Part shown: positions 1-6,794 of the stretch, piece by piece
Layout: every line of letters starts with the position of its first letter
Position numbering within the stretch: position 1 is the first letter of the stretch
Assembly (NCBI GenBank): GCA_009929975.1
Contig: RZZF01000011.1
Span: 1 to 15,640, forward strand
Source of the DNA: Clostridia bacterium
Lineage (GTDB): Bacteria; Bacillota; Clostridia; Saccharofermentanales; UBA5734
DNA: 15,640 bases
Direction of reading: 5' to 3'
The notes under the pieces: generated by a model
Seen by the model: only the letters and a program-made list of their open reading frames with translations
Databases searched by the model: none
Told to the model about the DNA's origin: nothing
Position numbers and translations under genes: made by a program

Positions 1-813
1 CAGTATAACCTGGACAACCGGACTTAACGGAACACCGAACAGGTAGTTGAGTCCTGAGTTGATCTGCTGCGCGCCAAGGCCCAGTGATGTCGCCAGTCCA
101 AACAGAACAGAAAGGACGGCGATCGAATCAATCAGATCACCAAGGAAGCCATAAATGCGTTCTTTAATCAGCGGATAAAACAGCGATCTCGGCGCGAAGG
201 GCAGTCCCTTGTTATAGGTAAAATAACCCAAGCCGATCGCGACCAGACCATAAGTTGCCCAGGCATGGCCGCCCCAATGCAGATACATGATTTTGAAATT
301 ATCATAGACCGATCCGGAACGAAGTCCTTCCGGGATATTCAGATGGTAGATCGGCTCCGCCACACCGTAAAAGAAAATACCGATGCCGATGCCGGCACTG
401 AACATCATGGCATACCAGGCGAGATTGCTGTACTCCGGGCGGGCGGTATAGCCTCCGAGGCGGATACGGCCCAGTTTTGAAAGCCCAACGACGATCAGAA
501 AGAAAAACGCCGCGTTGATTGTCAGCACGTAGAGCCAGTTGAAGTTCTCATTGATACCGGTATTAATTCCAGCGAAAAAATTCGCAGCTGTCTCAGGCGC
601 GATCAGCGTGAACACGACAAAGGATAAGACCAGCACAGCGACTGTCAGAGAGACAAACACATTCATGTCGAGCCCGAAGCGCGTAAAATTCCGACTGTAC
701 ATTTTTTCTTCCGCGGCCTTCGCGGCATCACTGATCTGGACCGGATCCGGCTTGTTTAAGACTTCGTCAATGATCTCCAGTTTTTCATGGGGCTGATGTT
801 CCGAGTCAGACAT
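1..813 (-). CDS. BCCT family transporter (betaine/choline/carnitine type), C-terminus cut by window edge
   Basis: Secondary transporter of quaternary ammonium compounds such as glycine betaine, choline or carnitine, in the cytoplasmic membrane. The 271 visible residues are about half of the usual 500-670. A charged cytoplasmic N-tail (1-48) precedes the first membrane helix (about 50-71). Helix 3 carries the glycine-rich FSAGIGIGIFFYGVAEP (138-153), the substrate and cation region of BetP-like members, followed by HWGGHAW (179-185), KGLPFAPRS (202-210) and the well-conserved GLATSLGLGAQQINSGL (239-255). The start is ATG at 813-811, with AAGGAG seven bases upstream. The GxGxG stretch is kept, as in Na+-coupled betaine carriers rather than CaiT-type antiporters; this is family knowledge, and the decisive later tryptophan box lies outside the window. 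It is divergent from the ABC exporter operon. Family certain, substrate unknown. Confidence 0.95.
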   Translation of the reverse strand, partial: MSDSEHQPHEKLEIIDEVLNKPDPVQISDAAKAAEEKMYSRNFTRFGLDMNVFVSLTVAVLVLSFVVFTLIAPETAANFFAGINTGINENFNWLYVLTINAAFFFLIVVGLSKLGRIRLGGYTARPEYSNLAWYAMMFSAGIGIGIFFYGVAEPIYHLNIPEGLRSGSVYDNFKIMYLHWGGHAWATYGLVAIGLGYFTYNKGLPFAPRSLFYPLIKERIYGFLGDLIDSIAVLSVLFGLATSLGLGAQQINSGLNYLFGVPLSPVVQVIL

Positions 814-854
814 GATCGTTCTCCTTCGTGCTGTTCATCGGCAGCTGATCGTTT

Positions 855-874
855 CTATAATAGGGCTATTATAG
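855..874. repeat. Perfect 9+9 bp inverted repeat over the BCCT -10 box (candidate operator)
   Basis: CTATAATAG, a two-base GG spacer, then CTATTATAG form a perfect inverted repeat. Because it covers the predicted -10 and start region of the BCCT gene, binding of a dimeric regulator there would block transcription. On the plus strand it is followed by six T residues, but the stem is almost all A-T and no plus-strand gene ends here, so an intrinsic terminator is the weaker reading. Confidence 0.5.
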
Positions 875-895
875 TTTTTTATCATGAAAAATCAA
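868..895 (-). promoter_or_regulatory. Predicted sigma-A promoter of the BCCT gene
   Basis: On the minus strand, TTGATT (895-890) is followed after 16 bases by a perfect TATAAT (873-868). Transcription would begin near 861, giving a leader of about 48 bases. The -10 box lies inside the inverted repeat at 855-874. Confidence 0.55.
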
Positions 896-935
896 TGTTC
901 TGATCGATAAACCCTGCCATTTCAACCATCCTTGC

Positions 936-964
936 TTGATTCAACCATACTCCGGGTATATAGT
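936..964 (+). promoter_or_regulatory. Predicted promoter of the ABC-2 exporter operon
   Basis: TTGATT (936-941), 17 bases, then TATAGT (959-964). A start near 971 would give a leader of about 57 bases before the ATG at 1028. It is divergent from the BCCT promoter, with the two -35 boxes about 40 bp apart. Confidence 0.45.
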
Positions 965-1027
965 AACAGAGGTGTTTTCTACTATTCGCCGATGTGTTTC
1001 AACTGCAGCCGCGGAAGGAATCTCCTT

Positions 1028-2002
1028 ATGATCAGATTGGAAAATATCAATAAATCCTTCAGGGTAGCACGGCGGCAGTCTGGTTTCGGGCAGGCCGTCA
1101 AGGCCCTCGTCTCAAGAAAAACAGACACCATTCACGCGCTGCAGGATGTCAGTTTCTCAATTGACCGCGGTGAGATGGTGGGTTATATCGGTCCAAACGG
1201 TGCCGGAAAAAGCACGACCATCAAGGTGATGTGCGGCATCCTGACACCTGACAGCGGGATCTGCGAAATCGCCGGCCGGGTTCCCTGGCAGAGCCGGATT
1301 GACCATGTCCGTGAAATCGGTGTTGTATTTGGCCAGCGCAGTCAGCTGTGGTGGGATGTTCCTGTCTGTGACAGTTTCGACCTGATTCGCGATATCTATC
1401 AAGTTGACGAACGGCAATACCGCAAGACACTCGACGAACTGGTCGCTCTGCTCGAACTGGCTGATATCCTGATGACACCCACCCGCAGCCTGTCACTTGG
1501 CCAGCGCATGCGCTGCGAAATCGCGGCCTCCCTGCTGCATCAGCCGAAGATTCTCTTTCTCGATGAACCGACCATCGGCCTGGACGCGGTCTCGAAAATC
1601 GCGGTCCGCCAGTTTATCCGTAATCTGAATACCGAACATGGGACAACGGTAATCCTGACAACGCATGATATGCAGGATATTGAAGCCCTGACTGAACGAA
1701 TCCTGTTGATCGGCAAGGGACGGATTCTGCTCGACGGCAGTCTGCAGGAACTGAAAAAGAGAGCGTCAGTCCGTAAAAAGCTAACGATTGAGTACATCGG
1801 CAAAGCACCTGACATCAGCTCCGGCATGCAGCTCATTGAGCAGCGTGAAGGACGCATCATCATTGAGCTGAATCCTGATATCTGCTCGGTGTCCGATGCC
1901 ATCGCCCGTCTGGCGGCGGAATCCGAGATACAGGATCTTTCGGTCTCTGATATCAGCGCTGAAGACATGGTGGCCGAACTATACCGTTCTTATCAAATCT
2001 GA
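1028..2002 (+). CDS. ABC-2 type exporter ATP-binding protein (COG4586 type)
   Basis: Cytoplasmic ATPase of 324 aa that powers the two permeases downstream. It shows Walker A GPNGAGKST (55-63), a Q-loop region FGQRSQLWWD (101-110) typical of COG4586 proteins, the unusual signature LSLGQ (155-159), Walker B ILFLDE (175-180), a D-loop GLD and the H-switch TTHD (His213). The C-terminal 100 residues form the extra domain seen in ABC-2 ATPases. I start at ATG 1028, preceded by GGAAGGA, rather than at an upstream in-frame TTG at 932, which adds 32 residues lying over the promoter. Related ATPase plus two-permease sets include a Synechocystis system linked to methyl viologen export (family knowledge). 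The substrate here is not shown by sequence; a toxic cation or drug is possible. Confidence 0.93.
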   Translation: MIRLENINKSFRVARRQSGFGQAVKALVSRKTDTIHALQDVSFSIDRGEMVGYIGPNGAGKSTTIKVMCGILTPDSGICEIAGRVPWQSRIDHVREIGVVFGQRSQLWWDVPVCDSFDLIRDIYQVDERQYRKTLDELVALLELADILMTPTRSLSLGQRMRCEIAASLLHQPKILFLDEPTIGLDAVSKIAVRQFIRNLNTEHGTTVILTTHDMQDIEALTERILLIGKGRILLDGSLQELKKRASVRKKLTIEYIGKAPDISSGMQLIEQREGRIIIELNPDICSVSDAIARLAAESEIQDLSVSDISAEDMVAELYRSYQI

Positions 2003-2017
2003 AGGCGGGGTTGCGAC

Positions 2018-2821
2018 ATGCAGAAGTATCTGGCCATTTTCCAGATTCGTTTCGTCAACAGTCTGCAATACCGCACAGCCGCGCTGGCGGGTATCGCGAC
2101 TCAATTTGCCTGGGGATTTATGGAAATCCTCGCGTTTCAGGCGTTTTATCGAGTCGATCCATCTTCATTTCCCATGACGCTCTCCCAGACCGTCTCCTAT
2201 ATCTGGATGCAGCAGGCATTTCTGGCGTTGTTCATGAACTGGTTTTTCGAACCTGAAATTTTCAATGCTGTGTTGAGCGGCAGCATTGCCTATGAGCTGG
2301 CCCGTCCGATCGACCTGTACAGCCGCTGGTTCTGCCAGGCCGCGGCCAACCGTCTGGCCAAAGCGGTCCTGCGCTGCATGCCGATTCTGCTTGTCGCCTT
2401 CCTTCTGCCTGAACCTTTCCGCATGTCGCTCCCGGCCAGTCTGCCCCAGTTCCTCCTGTTCCTGATCGCGGTTTTTCTGGGGCTCGGAGTCATTGTGTCG
2501 TTTTCAATGCTGGTTTATGTGACAACGTTCTATACCCTGTCGCCGATCGGTACCCGGCTGATCGCGGCTGTCCTGGCAGATTTTCTCGCGGGCGCGATCA
2601 TACCGCTGCCGTTTTTCCCGCAGCCGTTTCGAACCATTGCCGAATGGCTGCCATTTGCTTCCATGCAGAACATGCCGCTGCGCATCTACAGCGGCCATAT
2701 CGCGGGTCATGACGCACTGACCGGAATTCTGCTCCAGATTGTCTGGCTGACCATCCTGATTCTGGCCGGACGCCGGCTGATGAGCCGGGCGCTGCGTCAT
2801 GTTGTGGTCCAGGGAGGATGA
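2018..2821 (+). CDS. ABC-2 type exporter permease (COG4587 type, first permease)
   Basis: A 267-residue polytopic membrane protein with about six hydrophobic segments, of the ABC-2 family branch (PF06182-like) that accompanies COG4586 ATPases. Recognisable features are the N-terminal FQIRFVNSLQYRTAAL, the cytoplasmic stretch SGSIAYELARPIDLY (about 87-101), which is the usual 'LVRP' contact region of these permeases, and the hydrophobic ADFLAGAIIPLPFFP near residue 190-205. Start ATG 2018 lies 15 bp after the ATPase stop, with a GGCGGGG-like ribosome site. It would pair with the next gene as a heterodimeric pore. Family confident, substrate unknown. Confidence 0.88.
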   Translation: MQKYLAIFQIRFVNSLQYRTAALAGIATQFAWGFMEILAFQAFYRVDPSSFPMTLSQTVSYIWMQQAFLALFMNWFFEPEIFNAVLSGSIAYELARPIDLYSRWFCQAAANRLAKAVLRCMPILLVAFLLPEPFRMSLPASLPQFLLFLIAVFLGLGVIVSFSMLVYVTTFYTLSPIGTRLIAAVLADFLAGAIIPLPFFPQPFRTIAEWLPFASMQNMPLRIYSGHIAGHDALTGILLQIVWLTILILAGRRLMSRALRHVVVQGG

Positions 2822-2822
2822 C

Positions 2823-3599
2823 ATGCGGCTGTATCTGAAATTCTTCACCATGCACCTGAAAAGCCAGATGCAGTACAAGACGTCATTTTTCCTGACCGCG
2901 GTCAGCCAGTTTCTTGTGTCGTTTACGGCCCTGCTCGGGGTCTGGTTCATGTTCCTGCGCTTTAATGAAGTCAACGGATTCACGTTTCCGCAGGTCCTGC
3001 TCTGCCATGCAGTCGTTTTGTTGTCTTTTTCCCTGGCGGAGTGCTTCGGCCGCGGTTTTGATGTCTTCCCGCAGCTCATCGGCAACGGCATGTTCGACCG
3101 TGTCCTTGTCCGGCCGCGTTCAGCCGTTTTCCAGGTACTGGCCTCACAGGTTGAATTCAGCCGGATCGGCCGGCTGCTGCAGGCGCTCGTTGTTTTCATC
3201 TATGCGATCCCGGCCAGCGGGATCCTTTGGACCTGGGACCGCGTGGTCACATTATGCCTGATGATCATCTGCGGCAGTTTTGTCTTTTTCTTCCTTTTCC
3301 TGGTCTATGCCGCAATCTCATTTTTTACGATTGAAGGTCTGGAATTCATGAATATTCTGACGGATGGCGGTCGGGAGTTCGGACGCTATCCGTTCGCCGT
3401 GTATGGTAAAGCGGTCCTCGGTTTTCTCACCTATGTCATTCCACTGGCACTCTTCCAGTATTATCCGCTGCTTTATCTGCTGGGACTGGAAACATCGCGG
3501 CTTTACATGCTGATGCCGCTTCTCAGTCTTCTCTTCGGAATTCCGGCCATCGCGTTTTGGCGTTTCGGACTGCACCGGTACCGGTCGACCGGTTCATGA
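2823..3599 (+). CDS. ABC-2 type exporter permease (COG3694 type, second permease)
   Basis: A 258-residue polytopic membrane protein and the second, non-identical pore subunit. Features include MQYKTSFFLT near the N-terminus, the cytoplasmic FDRVLVRPRSAVFQVL (about 94-109, containing the 'LVRP' motif) and a conserved C-terminal block GLEFMNILTDGGREFGRYP followed by hydrophobic segments. The start is ATG 2823, one base after the stop of the first permease, with GGGAGG inside the end of that gene; an in-frame TTG at 2799 was rejected because it has no ribosome site at suitable distance. The one-ATPase, two-permease order is standard for this exporter class. No convincing terminator follows. Confidence 0.88.
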   Translation: MRLYLKFFTMHLKSQMQYKTSFFLTAVSQFLVSFTALLGVWFMFLRFNEVNGFTFPQVLLCHAVVLLSFSLAECFGRGFDVFPQLIGNGMFDRVLVRPRSAVFQVLASQVEFSRIGRLLQALVVFIYAIPASGILWTWDRVVTLCLMIICGSFVFFFLFLVYAAISFFTIEGLEFMNILTDGGREFGRYPFAVYGKAVLGFLTYVIPLALFQYYPLLYLLGLETSRLYMLMPLLSLLFGIPAIAFWRFGLHRYRSTGS

Positions 3600-3611
3600 T
3601 GAATTGATCGG

Positions 3612-3651
3612 CAGATCATTCATTATTAACCAATCATTCATTGATGATCTG
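3612..3651. repeat. Nested inverted and direct repeat upstream of the fatty acid kinase operon
   Basis: CAGATCAT (3612-3619) and ATGATCTG (3644-3651) are perfect 8 bp arms around 24 bases. Inside, ATCATTCATT occurs twice as a direct repeat (3615-3624 and 3633-3642), 18 bp apart. No T-run follows, so this is not a normal terminator for the exporter operon. Its position next to a possible promoter (3652-3680) suggests a regulator site. The rest of the 205 bp gap holds only that promoter candidate and a small leader hairpin. Confidence 0.4.
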
Positions 3652-3680
3652 TGGGCAAACCATTCAAATTCAGTTAGAAT
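3652..3680 (+). promoter_or_regulatory. Possible promoter of the DUF2177-FakAB-DUF1295 operon
   Basis: TGGGCA (3652-3657, four of six matches to TTGACA), 17 bases, then TAGAAT (3675-3680). The leader would be about 118 bases. A perfect TTGACA at 3705-3710 has no -10 box at proper spacing. Confidence 0.3.
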
Positions 3681-3757
3681 AAGCCTATCATCAGAACAAC
3701 ATGATTGACAGCGTGTTCGCGGGTATCTGACAGACAGAACGGACAAATATCGTGATC

Positions 3758-3782
3758 GCCAGCGGCATCCTTGCTGCCTGGC
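3758..3782 (+). other. Leader hairpin just before the DUF2177 ribosome binding site
   Basis: GCCAG (3758-3762) pairs with CTGGC (3778-3782), and GCA (3765-3767) pairs with TGC (3775-3777) across a two-base bulge and a seven-base loop. It ends seven bases before the AGAAAGAAGG ribosome site (3789-3798). It is too small to call a riboswitch and may only be local structure. Confidence 0.25.
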
Positions 3783-3804
3783 AGGAAGAGAAAGAAGGTA
3801 CCCG

Positions 3805-4203
3805 ATGACATTTCTCAAGCACACGTTGATCGCGCTCGTTGTTTTTACGTTGATTGACCTGGTCTGGCTGCTGTTCATTTCAAGGAAACTCTATAAAGAT
3901 AAAATCGGCCATTTGATGGCGGATAAGGTCAATCTGCCGGCCGCCATCATTTTCTATCTTCTCTTCATCGTTGCCATGGTCTTTTTTGTCATTAACCCGG
4001 CGGTGGAAAAGCAGTCGCTGCTTTACGCACTGGCGGCCGGTGCTTTTTTCGGACTGGTCACCTACGCGACCTATGACCTGACCAATCTGGCTACGCTCAG
4101 GGACTGGCCGGTCTCCATGACCATCATCGACCTGACCTGGGGCACATTGATCACCAGCTCCACCTGTTTTGTAACAACCTGGATCAGCGGGAGGCTCCCA
4201 TGA
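3805..4203 (+). CDS. DUF2177 family membrane protein
   Basis: A 132-residue integral membrane protein of unknown function, matching DUF2177 (PF09945) in length and layout. Four membrane helices are visible, at about 5-26, 44-63, 72-90 and 104-127. The family hallmark TYATYDLTNLATLRDWP (86-102) is followed by IIDLTWGT (107-114), giving conserved acidic residues inside or at the edge of helices. Start ATG 3805 has a GAAGG site six bases upstream. Its stop TGA overlaps the next start in an ATGA arrangement, so it is likely translationally coupled to the fatty acid kinase fusion. In other bacteria DUF2177 genes are often near DUF1295 and cyclopropane-fatty-acid-synthase-type genes (recalled, not checked), in line with a lipid role here. 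Biochemical function not known. Confidence 0.85.
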   Translation: MTFLKHTLIALVVFTLIDLVWLLFISRKLYKDKIGHLMADKVNLPAAIIFYLLFIVAMVFFVINPAVEKQSLLYALAAGAFFGLVTYATYDLTNLATLRDWPVSMTIIDLTWGTLITSSTCFVTTWISGRLP

Positions 4204-6020
4204 CCGATATCGCAGCCGCATCGTTGAACCGGATCACCAGTGAACGAATCTACCAGGCCATTCTGCATGGTGCAGCCAGTATCCGGGACAATCATGAGGA
4301 ATTGAACCGGATCAATGTGTACCCTGTCATTGATTATGACACCGGCAGCAATCTGGCCCATACCATGAACTATATCCTGACGCACGCGACCGTTCATGAG
4401 ACGGTTCGTGATACCCTGCATGATATTGCCCGCTCTGCCCTGATCAGCGCCAGGGGAAATTCCGGCGCGATCTTTTCCCAGTACTTCAACGGATTGTATC
4501 AGGCCAGTCGCGACAGCGATGCCCTGACCCTGCCAGAACTGGCTGCCTGTTTTCATGAAGCGTATGAGAAAGCATTCAACGCGCTGGAACATGCCGTGGA
4601 AGGCACCATCATCACTCTGATGCGTGCCTGGTCCGTTGAGTTCAGGGAGTCACTGCAGAAATCGCTGTCCCCGTTTGACCTGTTTGAAACCGCCCTGGGC
4701 AAAATCCGGTTCGCGCTGGAAGAAACCCGCCATTCTCTGAATGAGCTGAAGTCGCGCGACCTGGTTGATGCCGGAGCGCTTGGCTATTACTATTTCATGG
4801 AAGGCTTTGTCCAGGCATTGATGGGGAAGCGAACTGAACTGCCCAGCCGGATGCCGGCATCTGCTCTGCCCCGGATTGACGCGGACCTGCACCCTGTCAG
4901 CGATCCGGCCAATATCCCCTACCGATATTGTACTGAAGTCCTGCTCGAAACCAAACAGTTGGATGAGGCCGGGCTTCGTTCAACCCTGTCCAGCCTGGGA
5001 GATTGTCTGCTGGTGGCATCCACCGACGATCTGGCGCGCATTCATCTGCATACCAACTCACCATGGGAAGTGGTCCGTCTGGCGGCTGCCCATGGCCGGA
5101 TTCTGGAACAGAAAGCGGATGATATGGTCCTGCAGAATCTGCTCGCCGGACCGGCAGAAGCAAAAATCGCCTGTATCACAGATTCGATCGCTGATCTGCC
5201 GCGGGAGTATCTCCACAAACATACGGTTTTCCAGCTGCCAATCAATGTCCTGATCGGCTCCGTCAATTACCTGGACAAAGTCACGATTGACCGGACTTAT
5301 CTCTACGATCATCTTGATCAGGCGTCATCCGCCCAGCTGAATAAAGAACAGATCCGTCATTTTCTCCACCCGATCCTTGCTCATTACCATGCGCTCCTGA
5401 TCCTGACGGTCTCGTCAAAAATGAGTGGAACCTACGACCGTTTTCATGAGGTCCTGGATGAGCTGGGTCCGGATGCCGCGCGCGTCGCTCTGATTGATAC
5501 GAAAGTTAATTCAGGCGCACAGGGGCTGCTGGTCCGCGCGGCCGTTGAACAGATCGAAGCCGGTAAGGATCTGAAGCAGGTCGCCGAGTCGATCGAGCAG
5601 CTGAGGAGCAGAGCGAAAATCTTTGTCAGTGTTCTGGATATTGAGCCGATGGCCCGTTCAGGCCGCGTTTCTGAACGCATCGGCCGCCTGCTGATCCGGC
5701 TTCGCTTCAAACCACTGGTCTCAATTGATGCCGAGGGCAAAGGCACCATCCAGGGGATCGCGTTTTCAGTGAAGAAAAACCGGAAACTGCTGCTGCGGAC
5801 ACTCAGACGCCGCCGGATCAGCGAGTATGTCATCGTCCATGCCGACGCGGCAGATGCCGCGGAACAGCTGCGCAAGGACATGTTGAACATCACAGGCCGT
5901 GAGCCGCTGTATATCACCGATATATCCGCGGTCGTCGCTCTGTTCGCCGGTAAGGGCAGCGTCGCAGTCGCCTACCTTGAAGAAGAAAATGAGGGGTCAT
6001 CATCATGCAGTATTGGCTGA
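4200..6020 (+). CDS. FakA-FakB fusion: DAK2 fatty acid kinase with C-terminal DegV fatty-acid-binding domain
   Basis: A 606-residue cytoplasmic protein. Residues about 10-205 form a DAK2/DhaL-type kinase domain: [13 protein letters not shown] (39-51, Mg-ATP aspartates Asp45 and Asp47), [11 protein letters not shown] (84-94), HAVEGTIIT (131-139) and DLVDAGALG (187-195). Residues about 240-312 resemble the FakA middle domain, with Cys244 and the IHLHT pair His282/His284 as probable metal ligands. Residues about 322-595 form a DegV/FakB domain: ITDSIADLP (326-334), SSKMSGTY (405-412), MARSGRVS (484-491). In FakAB systems FakB carries a fatty acid that FakA phosphorylates to acyl-phosphate for PlsX or PlsY; here carrier and kinase are one chain. 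Start ATG 4200 overlaps the upstream stop. Two usual FakB or DAK2 positions differ: DGDTG reads DYDTG, and the terminal His of the FakB HTGPG block appears as Phe582. Family assignment is strong; fatty acid specificity is unknown. Confidence 0.9.
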   Translation: MTDIAAASLNRITSERIYQAILHGAASIRDNHEELNRINVYPVIDYDTGSNLAHTMNYILTHATVHETVRDTLHDIARSALISARGNSGAIFSQYFNGLYQASRDSDALTLPELAACFHEAYEKAFNALEHAVEGTIITLMRAWSVEFRESLQKSLSPFDLFETALGKIRFALEETRHSLNELKSRDLVDAGALGYYYFMEGFVQALMGKRTELPSRMPASALPRIDADLHPVSDPANIPYRYCTEVLLETKQLDEAGLRSTLSSLGDCLLVASTDDLARIHLHTNSPWEVVRLAAAHGRILEQKADDMVLQNLLAGPAEAKIACITDSIADLPREYLHKHTVFQLPINVLIGSVNYLDKVTIDRTYLYDHLDQASSAQLNKEQIRHFLHPILAHYHALLILTVSSKMSGTYDRFHEVLDELGPDAARVALIDTKVNSGAQGLLVRAAVEQIEAGKDLKQVAESIEQLRSRAKIFVSVLDIEPMARSGRVSERIGRLLIRLRFKPLVSIDAEGKGTIQGIAFSVKKNRKLLLRTLRRRRISEYVIVHADAADAAEQLRKDMLNITGREPLYITDISAVVALFAGKGSVAVAYLEEENEGSSSCSIG

Positions 6021-6775
6021 CAGCCGCGATTCTTCTGGCTTTTTTCGTCCTGACTTTCATCATCGCTCAACTAAAGAAAAACAACGGCATTGTTGATATC
6101 GCCTGGGGGCTGGGATTTGTGGTCACCAGTGTGATCAGCTGGCTGCTGGGCCGGCCGGAAGGCTCCGTTCCGCTGGCCATGTCGCTCCTGGTCATGATCT
6201 GGGGTCTGCGCCTGACCTGGTTTCTCGCCAAACGCAATCTGGGCAAGCCTGAGGATTTCCGCTATGCCGACATGCGGCGGAAATGGAACCCCGGCACATT
6301 CTATCTGCGTATGTTTGTTCAGATCTACCTGCTGCAGCTGCTGCTCAATTTCATCATCAACATGCCGTCTATCGTCCGTAATCTGGAAGATCTGGATGGC
6401 TGGAACTGGCTGGCGACAGCAGGGCTGCTGATCTGGCTGACCGGTTTCGTCTTTGAATCAGTCGGCGACAGCCAACTCAGGCGGTTTAAAGCGGATCCGG
6501 CTAATAGGGGCAGGCTGATTACCCACGGGCTCTGGCGCTACAGCCGGCACCCCAATTACTTTGGTGAGGCGACCCAGTGGTGGGGTATCTGCCTGATGGG
6601 GATCAGCGACGGTCGTTTTGTCTGGCTGCTGGTCAGCCCGGTTGTGATCACACTGTTCCTTTTATTTGTATCCGGTGTTCCCATGCTGGAAAAAAAGTAT
6701 GCCGGCCGGCCGGACTGGGAAGCCTACAAGGCAAAAACGAGCAAATTTATCCCTCTGCCGCCCAGCCATTCCTGA
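6005..6775 (+). CDS. DUF1295 family membrane protein (steroid 5-alpha-reductase-like fold)
   Basis: A 256-residue polytopic membrane protein matching DUF1295 (PF06966), a family related to the steroid 5-alpha-reductase and isoprenylcysteine methyltransferase group. Six to seven hydrophobic segments are visible. [13 protein letters not shown] (26-38) and [15 protein letters not shown] (174-188) are the family signatures; the RHPNYFGE region binds NADPH or SAM in related enzymes (family knowledge, not shown for this protein). The C-terminal [18 protein letters not shown] is also typical. Start ATG 6005 has GAGGGG eight bases before it and overlaps the kinase gene by 16 bases, so it belongs to the same operon. 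By context it may reduce or modify a lipid acyl chain; this is inference. Confidence 0.87.
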   Translation: MQYWLTAAILLAFFVLTFIIAQLKKNNGIVDIAWGLGFVVTSVISWLLGRPEGSVPLAMSLLVMIWGLRLTWFLAKRNLGKPEDFRYADMRRKWNPGTFYLRMFVQIYLLQLLLNFIINMPSIVRNLEDLDGWNWLATAGLLIWLTGFVFESVGDSQLRRFKADPANRGRLITHGLWRYSRHPNYFGEATQWWGICLMGISDGRFVWLLVSPVVITLFLLFVSGVPMLEKKYAGRPDWEAYKAKTSKFIPLPPSHS

Positions 6776-6794
6776 CCGGGCGGGCTCAGTTTTT
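6772..6794 (+). terminator. Candidate intrinsic terminator of the fatty acid kinase operon, spanning both convergent stop codons
   Basis: CTGACC (6772-6777) pairs with GGCTCAG (6783-6789) with one bulged C at 6785 and a GGGCG loop, followed by five T residues (6790-6794). The hairpin contains the DUF1295 stop (6773-6775) and reaches over the plsY stop (6786-6788 on the minus strand). The ten-base gap between the genes leaves no other room for one. The stem is short, so strength is uncertain. Confidence 0.4.

Noticed and set aside
932..1027. TTG-initiated 32-residue N-terminal extension of the ABC-2 ATPase
   Set aside because: It overlaps the predicted promoter, has no ribosome site, and ABC ATPases of this family begin at the MIRLENINKSF position.
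2504..3199. 231-codon open frame on the minus strand opposite the exporter permeases
   Set aside because: Low-complexity, Arg/Ser/Thr-rich translation with no motifs, lying under two clear permease genes.
3705..3733. Perfect TTGACA at 3705-3710 as promoter for the DUF2177 operon
   Set aside because: The only -10-like hexamer, TATCTG at 3724, is spaced 13 bases, too short for sigma-A.
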